This document shows positions 24,048 through 34,500 of a DNA stretch of 64,000 nucleotides, one piece after another (position 1 is the stretch's first letter; each line of letters opens with the position of its first letter). This DNA comes from Trichosporon coremiiforme (lineage: Eukaryota > Basidiomycota > Tremellomycetes > Trichosporonales > Trichosporonaceae). The notes under the pieces were generated by a model. It made no database searches. It worked only from the letters and a program-made list of their open reading frames with translations, and was not told where the DNA came from. The DNA lies in NCBI GenBank assembly GCA_039545355.1, contig BCJJ01000007.1, positions 434,001 to 498,000 of the forward strand, read 5' to 3'. The position numbers and the translations under genes were made by a program.

Positions 24048-24728
24048 GCTCGACAACCACTTAGCATATTAGAACCGGACCGGGATAATGGATTGTATGA
24101 CTAAGAATGCATAGATTGGAAACCGCACATGGGTTGCAGCTCGCCGGACGGGCCGGGCACCGCGTGACGCGTCGCTGACGACCCGGTCGTCATACTAGTC
24201 ACACGCTAACAGCAGCGAACGCCGCAGATCCTCAACGCCGTCGCCCAGCTTCCAGTGGACAAGGGTGGGGTCTCTCGCAGCGACGGCTTCGATCAGGGCA
24301 TCGAGGAAGACATCCACCAGGCAGCCGAGCAGAGACCAGCATGCGCGGCCTTCTTATCACGGCGAGCGCGCAGCCGAGGCGCAAGGGAGCTCACACACTA
24401 ACATTCACATTTGGCCTGCGCCCAGAAATCCAGACGTTTCTAGGCAACGGACAAAGCGGTGTCCACTCTGACGCAGCTCGCTTCCAGCTCGCCCGACAGG
24501 CCACGCCTTGCGCCCCTTGGGCATCTCGCGCGATCACACGACGCACTCTCGCCATTGACTTGCGCCCTCGCGTCAGATAGTCTGTCTGCCTTGGTGTGAA
24601 TGCGCAGCTTGCAGCGCTCCTCTGCTCCCCTGCTGTGCTGCTGCGCGACTGGTCAACGTCTTCCCCGGTGCGCACGGTGTGAAGTCAGCGCGAGCGCATA
24701 GCTCCATAGGGCCGCCCCCTCGTCTGTC
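24048..24728. other. Intergenic region after GMP synthase
   Basis: About 680 bases with the GMP synthase 3' end. No protein-like frame or RNA gene was recognised. Confidence 0.5.
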
Positions 24729-25032
24729 AAATATATAAGAGGGCGTTTGGCGAAATCCCACCTTCTTTCCTCATCCTCCTCAAGCCGCTCCTCAGGACGC
24801 CGTCTCCCCTTCCTCCCTTCCTCCTCACATCTCCCATTCCCTCTCCTCGCCTCCCCCTCCTCGCTCCGCCCCTCTCTCTCGCCACACTCCCCTCGCCTCC
24901 GCCCACTCAGCCGGCCTTCCTCCGACTCACTCGCCACCTTCCTCGCAGCCAGCCAACGCCGCAAGTTGCCACCGGGCTCATCAACTTCAAATCCACCCAG
25001 TCACAGTGAGTTTCAACTCGCTCAGCGGTTCG
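24729..25032 (+). promoter_or_regulatory. TATA box and ATG-free leader
   Basis: A clear TATA element, AAATATATAAG, sits at 24729-24739. It is followed by a C/T-rich tract (24770-24920) and no ATG until 25033. This looks like a plus-strand promoter with an approximately 250-nt leader, feeding the small spliced candidate gene downstream. Confidence 0.5.
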
Positions 25033-25431
25033 ATGGAGGCGCCTGCCCCGTACGAGCTATACCTGCCAGCTCCGGCCCCGGGAGTGATCCTTTCCGTTCT
25101 CCCTTAGGTGTTTCTACACCTGCACATCGCAATGCCTTGCGAGGCATTGGGCCTGTGGTGACTCATGCTGGGAACGACTGTGTCGGAGAACGGGGCGACG
25201 AGTACACCAAACAACCTATGTTCGTGGCCAGCCGCTGACCCCTAGTTCTACTCCGACGGCAAGACGCTCGCCTCGCTTTGTCGTCATCGACAGTGTCTCG
25301 ACATCTCCGACGAGGTGAGCTACCCCCTCACCAGCGGTTAGGGTTGTGGCTTCTCGACGTATTCTACCACGTGCCCCCTCCTGCTCGGTCAGGCGGTTTC
25401 TCATACCGCCTGCGACGAAGCTCACAACTGA
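25033..25431 (+). CDS. Candidate small spliced gene, function unknown
   Basis: First ATG after a TATA box. A possible model is exon 1 at 25033-25083, exon 2 at 25246-25314 and exon 3 at 25393-25431, about 52 residues. The strongest element is the middle exon: it is preceded by CCGCTGACCCCTAG (branch plus acceptor), followed by GAG|GTGAGC, is 69 nt long in phase 0, and encodes FYSDGKTLASLCRHRQCLD. Exon 1 would encode MEAPAPYELYLPAPAPG. The last exon and the exon 1 donor (GTGATC) are weaker. Intron 1 contains a perfect 8-bp hairpin at 25130-25149. I do not recognise the product; it may be a longer protein with a different exon chain, or a non-coding transcript. Confidence 0.35.
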
Positions 25432-25699
25432 GCATAATGCTCCCTATGCTCTGCCTGTCGGAACGAGGTTCTTGTTGGGACCGATCGCATTCGGGAAGCA
25501 GGACACGAGCCCCCGACACCGTGTTGTTCAGGCCATCGCTGACACCCATAGACCTCGCTCGGTCGATCTTTCCTTCGATCAACGTTACCGTACCCAGCAA
25601 GACGTGGAGTCACCTGACTCGTTCGCCGATATCTGCTGTGAGATGGTGTTCTGCAATCGTAGCACTTGTAGCACTTCTGATGCATCTTACATGCGACTT

Positions 25700-28556
25700 T
25701 CACTTGCTCTCCTTGCCTGGAGCCTCCTCGCCGAGTCGTCCAAAGAGATTGCTGACGACGCCGCTCTGTCCGCCCTGGCTGCGGTAACTCTCGAGGAAGT
25801 TCTTCATCATGTCATACTGTTGCTTGCCGCTGTCGTCGAGCTGCGAGACCTCGGGCATGTCGTCATCGTCGCTGACGCCCTCGAGGGCCTGCCTCAGCTC
25901 TGCATCCATCGCGGCGAGCTGCTCGTCATCCATGTCGTCGAGGTCAGCCTTCGACGGGAGGTCCTGCAAACGCTGGAACCTGGTCGACTTGCCCTTGCCG
26001 GGTCTCAAGCCGCCCTTCTGCTTGGGCGAGTTCTTCGGTGCGTCCTTCTTGACGGGCTTGACGAAGAGGGGGGCGGCAGGCTGCTCATCCATCGTCTCGT
26101 CCTTGCCCTGGTTATGCCGCGCGAGCTCGTCTTCCATCGCCTTCATCATGGTCTCGAACGAGTTAAGGGCCTGGTTCGGCTCTCCCTTCGGCGGAGCAGG
26201 CGCCTGAGGCGGCGGCACAGGTCCAGCAGCCTTCTTAGCCCCAGGCGAGGGCACGTACGCGCCACGGTCCTTGCGCTCCTTGAGAATGTCGGCCCACTGC
26301 TCGTCATTGATCCCGAGCGCCTTGCGCGAGAACTCGAGGAAGTCCTCCTCCTCGTCGCCCATGTTGACGTCTCCCTCGTCCTTGGCCGCCTTCTTCTTCT
26401 CCTCGGGTGTGTCCGCGCCGCCCCAGACCCGCCGGTTCATCTCCTCGTCAATGTCACCGAGCTCGAGGGCCTTCTTCCTCTGTCGGTCCTCCTCGTCTTC
26501 ATCCGAGGGAATCTCCTCGATCGTGGCATCCTTCGGCCCGTCACCAGGGCGAGAGCGCGGCGCACCGTCGCCCCACTTCATACCCAGCACTTTGCGGCCG
26601 ATACTATTCTCCGGGCCGAGGTTCTCCTCGTCGTCATCCTCGTCGGAGGACTCGGAGATGACGCCGTCGTACTCCTGCTTCGCGAAACGGGGCGGGCGCA
26701 TCGAGGACGGCAGCATGGCGTCCCCCGCCTTTGAGCCCGCCACGAGACCGGGCCCGTCCATGTCGATGTCGGGGTCGGGCTGGGACTGCGTGCGCTGGCC
26801 CCACTCGCTCGCGTCGAGCGGCTGCACGAGCGCCGCGAGCCGTTCCTGTCTCTGCCGATCGGTCAACTCGGGCCCGGGCTTCGCCTCGTCGTCCGAGTCG
26901 GACGAGTTCATGTCCTCGTCGTCGAGTTCGCTGTCTGTCAGCTTGACGACGTATACGAAGCTTCAAGAGAAAAGTGAGAAACTTACTCAGCAAACCGGGC
27001 CCCGCCCAGGTCGCCCTCCCCGCCCACAAACGCCTCCATCTTGCTCGCGAGGTCGGCGAGGGCCTTGCCGTCCTCCTCGCCGACCTTTGCCTGATTGCTG
27101 CTGCTGCCGCCCGCAGCCTTGGCCATGAGCGCGTCGAGTTCGTGCGGGTCGACGGCGAGCCAGGCGTCGTCGTCCTCCTTGTCCGCATCTACCTTGTTGA
27201 CCTCGTATGCGGCCGGATCAGTATGTTCCGTCTTGGCGAGGGCGGCGTCAACAAGTGCAGCAAACGAGGGTCGGGCCTGCTGCGTATCGGCGCTTCGTGC
27301 GTCGACCCACCCCTGTGCTGCTTGCCGCTCGCGCTCCTGCCAGTGTGCGCTCCCCTCGCGCTCGGTGCCGAAGAAACCGGCCTTCTGCAAATCGAAGAGG
27401 TAGCGTTTGTACTCCGGGTCCTGGGCCAGCGTCGCGGGATTAGCAGAGACATCGCCCGTCCGCCCCCTCCCGCCCTCCTTGTACATGATCTCGAACCCAG
27501 TCGTGACCTTGGCGCCGATATCGCGCCACCTCGCCTCGTCCTTCCCCTCTGACTCGGGGACGTGCCACTCGGCCCCAAAAGCGCGGGGCGGGTGCCACAC
27601 CTGCCCCGCGAGCTGGGCGTAGGCCGGCCGCGTCATGGGGATACTCGTGAGCACGGCGTCCTTGGGCGGGAAGCGGGACATGCGAGAGGCGGAGCGCAGC
27701 TGCGCCGGGTCGCGGACGTAGAATGCCTCGACGGCTTTCTGGATCAGGGACGGGTCGGCGTACAGCGCCCGCGCGATTTCGACGGGCACGTACGCGCGCG
27801 CGCGGTGCTGGTGCGTCTTGAGTGCGGCGGGGTATCTGCTGTCAGCTCTGTCGGGGTCAAGATAGCGGGGAGGCAGACTCACCTCGATATCCGCCCGTCG
27901 ATGGCGGCAGACACGCCCTCGGGCACCTTGTACTGCTCCGGGTTGGCGCGGAGGGCCGTCAGAGCGTCGTCTTCGCTGAGATACGCGTCGGGGTCGATCG
28001 CGCGCCCGGTCTCGTCGTAGTCGGCATCCTGGAGCTGTTTCGGGGGGTTCTTGCTCTTCAAACTCAACGGCAAGAGATACCACGACCCGCCCATGAGCCA
28101 GAGACGGTTGTCTGCGTTCTCGGGCGCGACCCAGGGTGGGAGCGCGTGTGCGGCCTCGATGAGGAGGAACTCGCCGTCATTGTCGCGCACGCTGATAGCC
28201 AGGCTTGGGTGACGCTCGGATATTTGTTTGAGGAGCCAGACGACGAGCCACTCGTCATCGACGGCGTCGCCGACGCGCATCCGCCCCTCGAGCTTGGAGG
28301 GCGCTTGTGCCGAGGTACTACCCGAGGGGATGACCTTGAGCTCCCATGGATCCTTGTTCCATAGCCAGGGAGAGGGGAGGGCCTCCTCCACCTCGGACGT
28401 GATCAGCGTCGCGAGCGCGGTCGCGTCGGCGGCACTGTCGGCCGCGCTGTCCGTCGTGGGCGGGAGGTGCAGCGCATACTGCAGCGTGTCCTCGGAGATG
28501 GTCGGGAGCGGGAAGGCGCGCCGCTCGTGCGTCAGAGACGGGAAGCCGTCTGCCAT
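25700..28556 (-). CDS. ecd: Ecdysoneless/SGT1-family protein
   Basis: Three exons: 27883-28556, about 26987-27835 (acceptor at 27838 also in frame) and 25700-26930; about 917 residues. The protein matches the ECD family (fungal SGT1 in older literature, not the Skp1-binding SGT1): DDEWLVVWLLKQISERHP, WVAPENADNRLWL, YYLLPL-type strand and PVEIARALYADPSLIQ in the N-terminal half. A central acidic region (DAWLAVDPHELDALM) and a long Asp/Glu/Lys-rich C-terminus follow. Family members are tied to pre-mRNA splicing factor Prp8 stability and to transcription. In intron 2 only the second AG after CTGACAG keeps the frame. Its start faces away from the carboxypeptidase gene, which lies downstream of its promoter on the same strand. 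Confidence 0.9.
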
Positions 28557-28848
28557 GGTTCACCGAGAGATGGGAGTGGGATGGGAGCGTTGGTGACTCG
28601 CTTGTCATGACCGAAGTTCGCAGAAGATTGCCAGTGACGAAATCGATCGCCGTGCGGAACCTTTTCGGATAAACTACATGGGTACATGGTGGTTTGAGGC
28701 GGAGAAGGTTAGTTGCGAGCAAGAGACGCAGAGGTGACTGCAGCAGTGCATAGAAACCAGAATGAATGTACCTAGTTCACACTTCGCGCACTTCTTCTTC
28801 TTCGAGGTTCAAGTTAGGTCTAGGCTTCAAGAAAGGGACAGAGCACGT
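28557..28848. other. Short intergenic region
   Basis: 292 bases containing the promoter of the Ecdysoneless homologue and the 3' end of the carboxypeptidase Y gene, both minus-strand. No further gene seen. Confidence 0.6.
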
Positions 28849-30691
28849 TTACTCCTCCGACTCGATCTTGCCCGCGTCGAGCCAGCTCTTGAGCATGGCG
28901 TACGCGTTCTCGGGCTGGTCAGTGGGCACCATGTGGCCGGCGCCGTAGACCTTGAGGAGCGAGAGGTTCTTGTAGGTCTTGAACTTGCCCGCGACCTTGT
29001 CGTTGACCTTCCAGTCCTTGAGCTTGGCCTCGTTGAAGCCCTCCTTTCCGGTCCACTGGAGCGCCTCCATCCACATCTCGTTGCCGATGTGGTTGCAGAC
29101 TGGGGTCAGTTAGGGTAGCCCAGATCAACCTACTGAAGTCGAGGGTTCCGGCGTAGTTCAGGACACGGACACCACGCTCGAGGAGCTGGGTGACGTAGAG
29201 CCAGGTCTGGCCGGTGTTGTCGAGAGCGTGGTTGAAGGCAGCGCCGACCTGGCCGTTGCACGACGCAAAGTCGCCGACGCTCTTGTCAACACCGAGCTTC
29301 TTGCGGACCTCGGGGAGGTCGAGATACTTGTTGATACGCTTCCTGCGAACGTCAGCTATGGAGAGCGTGCCGCAGCTTACGTCTCGGGGTAGCAGAGGAA
29401 CTCCGAGAGCTCCTCCTGAGTGCACTTCTTGGAGACGTCGTAGGGGTTGACGCCGGCGCGGAGGAAGCTGCCCTCGAGCGCAATCATGCAGTAGCTCATC
29501 GCAATCGAGCAGTCAGTGTAGTCGTGGGAGTCGATGCAGGACTTCTTGGCCATCTTGTGGCAGCGGGGAATGCTCTCAGCGAGCTCAACGCAGGTGCCAA
29601 TGTCCTGAACGGTGTGGTTCAGGTCGGCGTTGATCGTGCATTGCTGACGTTAGCTAGCATCGAAGCGTAGGCCAGCTGTTTACTCACGTAGTCAAAGTAG
29701 GACTCGGTCGTAGCATCTTCCGGTCAGCACACGCCACCCCAGCGTCACTTACAGAACGAGGTGATACCATTGCCGATCATGACAGACTTGAGGTTGACAG
29801 GCTTCTTCTTGTTGGCGACGAGCTTGGCGTTGTTGTCATGAACAGCAGAGGCAAAGACAGGGAGGTAACGACCACCGTAAGACTCGCCGGCCATGTGGAA
29901 GTCACGGCCCTGGAACTCCTTGAACGTGTCGAAGAACTGGACATCAGCTCCTGCTTCCAATCGAAGCCTACAATCTCAACAAAAGCAGCGACGTCCTGGC
30001 CCGCCTTCTCGGCGGTGTCGACGAGCTGGCCGTGACGGTAGGTCGAGAATCCAACACCGACAGGCTCGTCCAGGAAGAAGACGTTGGCCTCCTTGTTCCA
30101 CGACCAGGGGTTGACCTTGGTGTCGTTGAGCGACTTGGGCTCGCCGTCCGCGACGGCGCAGGGGCCGAGCTCCATGAAGAGACCCATCGAGGAAGAGCAT
30201 CCGGGACCACCTGATCGTCAGTATCGACCTCGCCGGGGAAACTCACCGTTGATCCACATCAGGACGGGGTCCTCCTTGGGCTTGCTGCGCGATTCGAAGA
30301 AGTAGAAGAACAGCGACTTGTCATCCGTCACGTCGAGGTAGCCCGTCCACGAGCGAACGTCGGGGTCACACCATCCGTCGGTTTGCTTGATGCGCACCTT
30401 GTGGTTCTGCTTATCAGCTTATCGGCTCAATCATAACTCAGCTCGTGCGGGGCACACTGCTCGCCGCCAACCGTCTCTACTCACGGGGTGGTCCGCGCTG
30501 GTAATGGTGAAGAACTCCTCGGAGCCGATCGACGAGAGAGTGACATCGCTAGCGGGGGAAAGGACGGTGTCGGGGACCTCGTTGTGGCCGAGGAACTCGC
30601 TGGCGAGGTTGAAGGCGTCCTCGGGGCCAGGGAGGATGAAGGCCGACGCCAGAGGCAGGAGTGCAGGGAGGACTGCAGCGGAGAGACGCAT
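28849..30691 (-). CDS. CPY: Carboxypeptidase Y (serine carboxypeptidase, S10)
   Basis: Eight exons: 30485-30691, 30247-30406, 29972-30210, 29753-29936, 29688-29716, 29381-29643, 29134-29342 and 28849-29099; phases agree throughout and the sum gives 513 residues. The introns are 34-78 nt, and exon 5 is only 29 nt. A signal peptide is seen (MRLSAAVLPALLPLASAF). Catalytic Ser lies in GESYGGRY (about 221), Asp in AGTLDFICNH and His in GAGHMVP; WINGGPGCSS marks the oxyanion hole. The enzyme removes C-terminal residues in the vacuole. Several Cys between DIGTC and CYPE fit the family's disulphides. Clear assignment. Confidence 0.95.
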
Positions 30692-31556
30692 CTTGGGGGG
30701 AAGGTGGATGCGGCAATGGGGAGAAGAGAAGGAAAGGAAGGGGGGAAGGTCGTAATCGTCTTGGTCCGGCGAGCGTCCACTGCTTGTCTCTCCCGGCGCC
30801 CATGCTGGGGTCGCGTCCGGGGATCCGGGGCTCGCTCACTCGTGACGCACGGCACGGCGACCTCACCGATCGGCGACATCCGAAAACTAAATCGAGCGGT
30901 CCACATGGCACCACACCGTATACCGTATATCCGAATCCGGCCCTGCTTCCTGGCTGGGACCCTACGTCACTCTCCTGCGTCAAGGTACGATTCATGGCAG
31001 TGGGTTGCACCGAGACCTCCCCACATCGCGTACATCGCATCGGTCGGCACATGCTCCTTGTTAACCTTGTTTCGAGTCGCGCTCGACATGTCGGACCCGA
31101 GATCGTAGTGTCTACTAAAAGTCACAATGCATTAAGAAATCAAACAACGGTATAGTATGCAAGATATACAAAGTTATCCTTTTACGTGTTCTAATGAGAG
31201 TCTGTTCGTGGGTGGGCGAATGAATGTGCTGATACCGTTGCGCTGCGGCCGCGCTGGGCTGCTAGTTTGCTGAGCCGTGGGTGGGCGAGCCAGGTGGCAG
31301 ATGTAGGATGCTGGCGGGGTTGCGCTTGCCGTGTGTCGACGTCGCGAGTGGGCGAAGCGAAGAGGATGGGGTTAGAGGTGACTGAGAGTGGTAATAGGAT
31401 GGCTGATGGGACCGCCGAGGACGGTGGTGACTGCCGAGGGAGTCGACAGAGCTGATGGGCTAGCGCAATGCGCTTGCTGCGACCGCTGGCAGGGCATTCG
31501 TCGGCTCGCGCCCACCTTCACCGACGGGCTGCCGCTGCTCACGGGCGGTTGGCCTA
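30692..31556. other. Intergenic region upstream of carboxypeptidase Y
   Basis: 865 bases between the carboxypeptidase start and the 3' end of the BTB-CAP-Gly gene (both minus strand). AT-richer sequence at 31100-31200 is consistent with terminator or 3' untranslated sequence of the large gene. No other gene seen. Confidence 0.55.
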
Positions 31557-34500
31557 CTATGGATCCGCGCCCATGACGAACAGAACCTCCTCTGGCCTGA
31601 CGAAGAGCGCGCGCGGCTTCTCGGGCGCGACCCACTCGGAGGCATAGCTGCTGCCACCGAAGGGACTCGCGCTTCTCGTGCTAGGGTTGCTGAGACCCAA
31701 GGCACCGAGTCGCCTTCTAGGCAGACTGTCTGCGATGCTACCGATACGTCTGAGACGCATCTCGCGCGCTTGCCGCGCCTCCGGGCCAGGCGCCGGGGTG
31801 CTCGGCACCGTGAAGTGGAAGTAGCGCACCCCGTTGCGCGCACCGGTCGGGAGAGTCTCGATCCCGAACCGGTCCAGGTCCTCGACCTCGATGCCGACCC
31901 ACTGGCCCTTGGTGTCCTGCAACGTGCCGAGGTACTTTGCGTTGGCGCGGAAACGCGCGCGTCGGCTCGTCAGGGCAACAATGCACGGGATGCCGACGTG
32001 CAGGCTCACGCCCCGTCCGCTAAACGGCACGTTCTCGTCCGTGATTTCGATCTTGGGCGGGGACATGACTACCGGCGCAGGAGCAGGACGCTCGCGCGGA
32101 GGCGGGTCAAACGCATGGGCAGGATGGGGGCGGAACGGCGACGAGTGCGAGCGGACACTACCCGCTGGGCTACCATGAGCCGTCGATAAGACGCTGTGTA
32201 AGCTCGCAGCGGACATGGGGCTTGCGGCCAACGAAGTCGGTCGCACGGGCGGAGTGTTCGGGAGCGAGAAAGATGCGGCGGGCGGCGTAGGCGGCACCTT
32301 CGGGGTCGTGTAGGCGCTCGGCGGAGGGAGGTTCGTCGGTGCAGGCTCGTCGGACAGCATGATAGCGCCTGGGATCGGGACAGGCGCAGAGCCGGAACCC
32401 GAGCGTGAGCGCGTATCGGACTCATCATCCGTGATTGAGACCGTAATCGAGGCCTTGCGCGGAGGTATGATGGGCCGGATAGGCTGCTCGCTGATAGCTG
32501 AGACGGGGCTGGACGCCGAACGGTGCGGAACACCAAAGATGGCAGAAGGGTACTGGGCCGAAGTCGGGGTCGTGCTCTCCGAGGTGGCCCGCGCCCTCTC
32601 AGCGCGGGTCGCACGAGGAGTGACACGGGGATCCAGCTCGTCAGGCTCGTCGTTCAGAGTGACTGTGACACCAGACGGCGGCTCGGTATGCGGCGTGGTG
32701 ATTTCGATTCGCTCCTTGGGCTCCTCTTCCAACTCCTCCCGCTGCGGCTCCTCCGGGACGACCAACGACTCAGGGCGATGCAGCAGCACGCTGGGCGGCT
32801 GGTCGTGCTTGGAGTCGGGTGACGGCTCGTTCTGCAGCGGCGGCGCACAGGCGGCATCCTCCTGCTCCTGAGCGATGATCGGCTCCACAGACGCGGACAT
32901 CCTGGGGGTGATAGCCTCAGACGGCCCCTCTGTCGATCCAGACGAGGAGCGTAATCTGCCCCGGCTTGCGCTCTTAAGGCTGCTGACCGTGCTCGTCGAC
33001 GGGGAATTGCTGGCCCTCGGGCTCATACTCGCCCTGGGAGAGCTGTTGTCCTGTCCAACGACACCAGCGACCTTGGGCGGCACTGGCGTAGCGCGCTTCC
33101 AGAGAGGCGAGCCTGCGGACACCGCGCGCTGGCGAGGCGTACCGGCTGTCGCGGGCGAAAGACCTGAAATGCTGCGTCGAGGGGTGCCACTCGTGTTAGA
33201 AGAGGCAACCTTGGCCGAGACAGAGCGCTGCTTGGGAGCAGTCGGTTTCGCTGGTTCTAAAGACGCCTTCGCGTTCGAAGCCTTCGGGGTCGCCGCACCA
33301 GAATCACGGCTCGTTTTGCTCGACAACGACCTCGCAGAGTTGGACGGCTTGAGGGTCGACTCGGACACACTACGACTGATGTTCCTCGAAGACGTCGAGG
33401 GTCGCAGTGTCCCAGCCTTACTGGGAGCAGAGGGCTTCGGATCCGCCTTCGGGGTCGCCTGTTCACGCGCCATCTTGCCCGGACCAGCATCCGTCGGTGT
33501 GAGCGGGGACAATGTTGTCGAAGGCTGGGCGGCCTTGCCTCGACCCGCTGGCGTCGGCGTTGCGGCCGTGAAAGAGGAGCGCGGTCGAACCTTCTTCTGC
33601 ACGGGCGTAGGCTCCTCTGTTGTAGAGGCTGCCGTTGACGTCGAGGCCCGAGAGGCAGCGCTTGCCATCGACATGGTTCGAGTTCGCGTCGCACGAACGT
33701 TGTCCTTGGCATCACCCGGTAGGGGCGGTAAGTCTGGATCCTCGGCAATAGTAGCGTGAGATCGCGTACTCGCCAGCGATGACGTGCGGGGGCGGTCCCT
33801 CGTGCCGGTGGTGGTTGTCGTCGACGAGGCCGTCGAATTCGTGCGCACCCGAGTGCTAGTCGCAGTCGATGGGCGCGGCCGGAGAGTGCTGGTGCCCGGT
33901 TTCGGTGTCGCCGCCGGAGTCTTTGAGGTGGAAGGTGGCAAACTCGACCGTGGGGTTGGGGTCGTCGTCTTAAGATTCGCCATGGACACCGATCTAGTGC
34001 GGAACGTTTTCAGCTCTGAGGGCGCGGTCGAACCGGTGCTCGCTCGAGATGCCGCTGGCTTGGGCGTTTCCGCCGGCTTCGTCGTAGACCGCGTACTTCG
34101 CACACTCATCATGGAAGCACTCTTCGTCATACCAGATCTCGGCGTGGCCTTGGGCGTGGCAGTGACCGAATCGGTCGACTTGGCGCTCTTGAAGCTTCGG
34201 AGGCTCGCCAGCGAACCATTTCGCGAGTGAGCACTATCCCTCGTGAGACGCGCTGGCGGTCCGCCCGTCAGCGGTGTCCTCGCGCTGCTGGCTGCGCTAG
34301 TCACCGAGGCGTTGCGAGAATGCCCTGTCGAGCTGGAGGAAGATCCGGCAGTAGTCCTTCCTGGTGTCGGTCGAGCCGTAACGCTCGCAGTCGATGACGC
34401 ACGCGACGGGCGCGCCGCCGTCATCGGTCTCACGGCCGTAGAGGAGCTGACCGACGACGTCCGCGAATGCGAGGCGGGAGCTGTCGCTGCCGCCCTCGCG

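Noticed and set aside
25346..26734. Plus-strand frame of 462 residues opposite the Ecdysoneless gene
   Set aside because: The minus strand encodes an unmistakable Ecdysoneless C-terminus with matching splice phases; the plus frame is its shadow.
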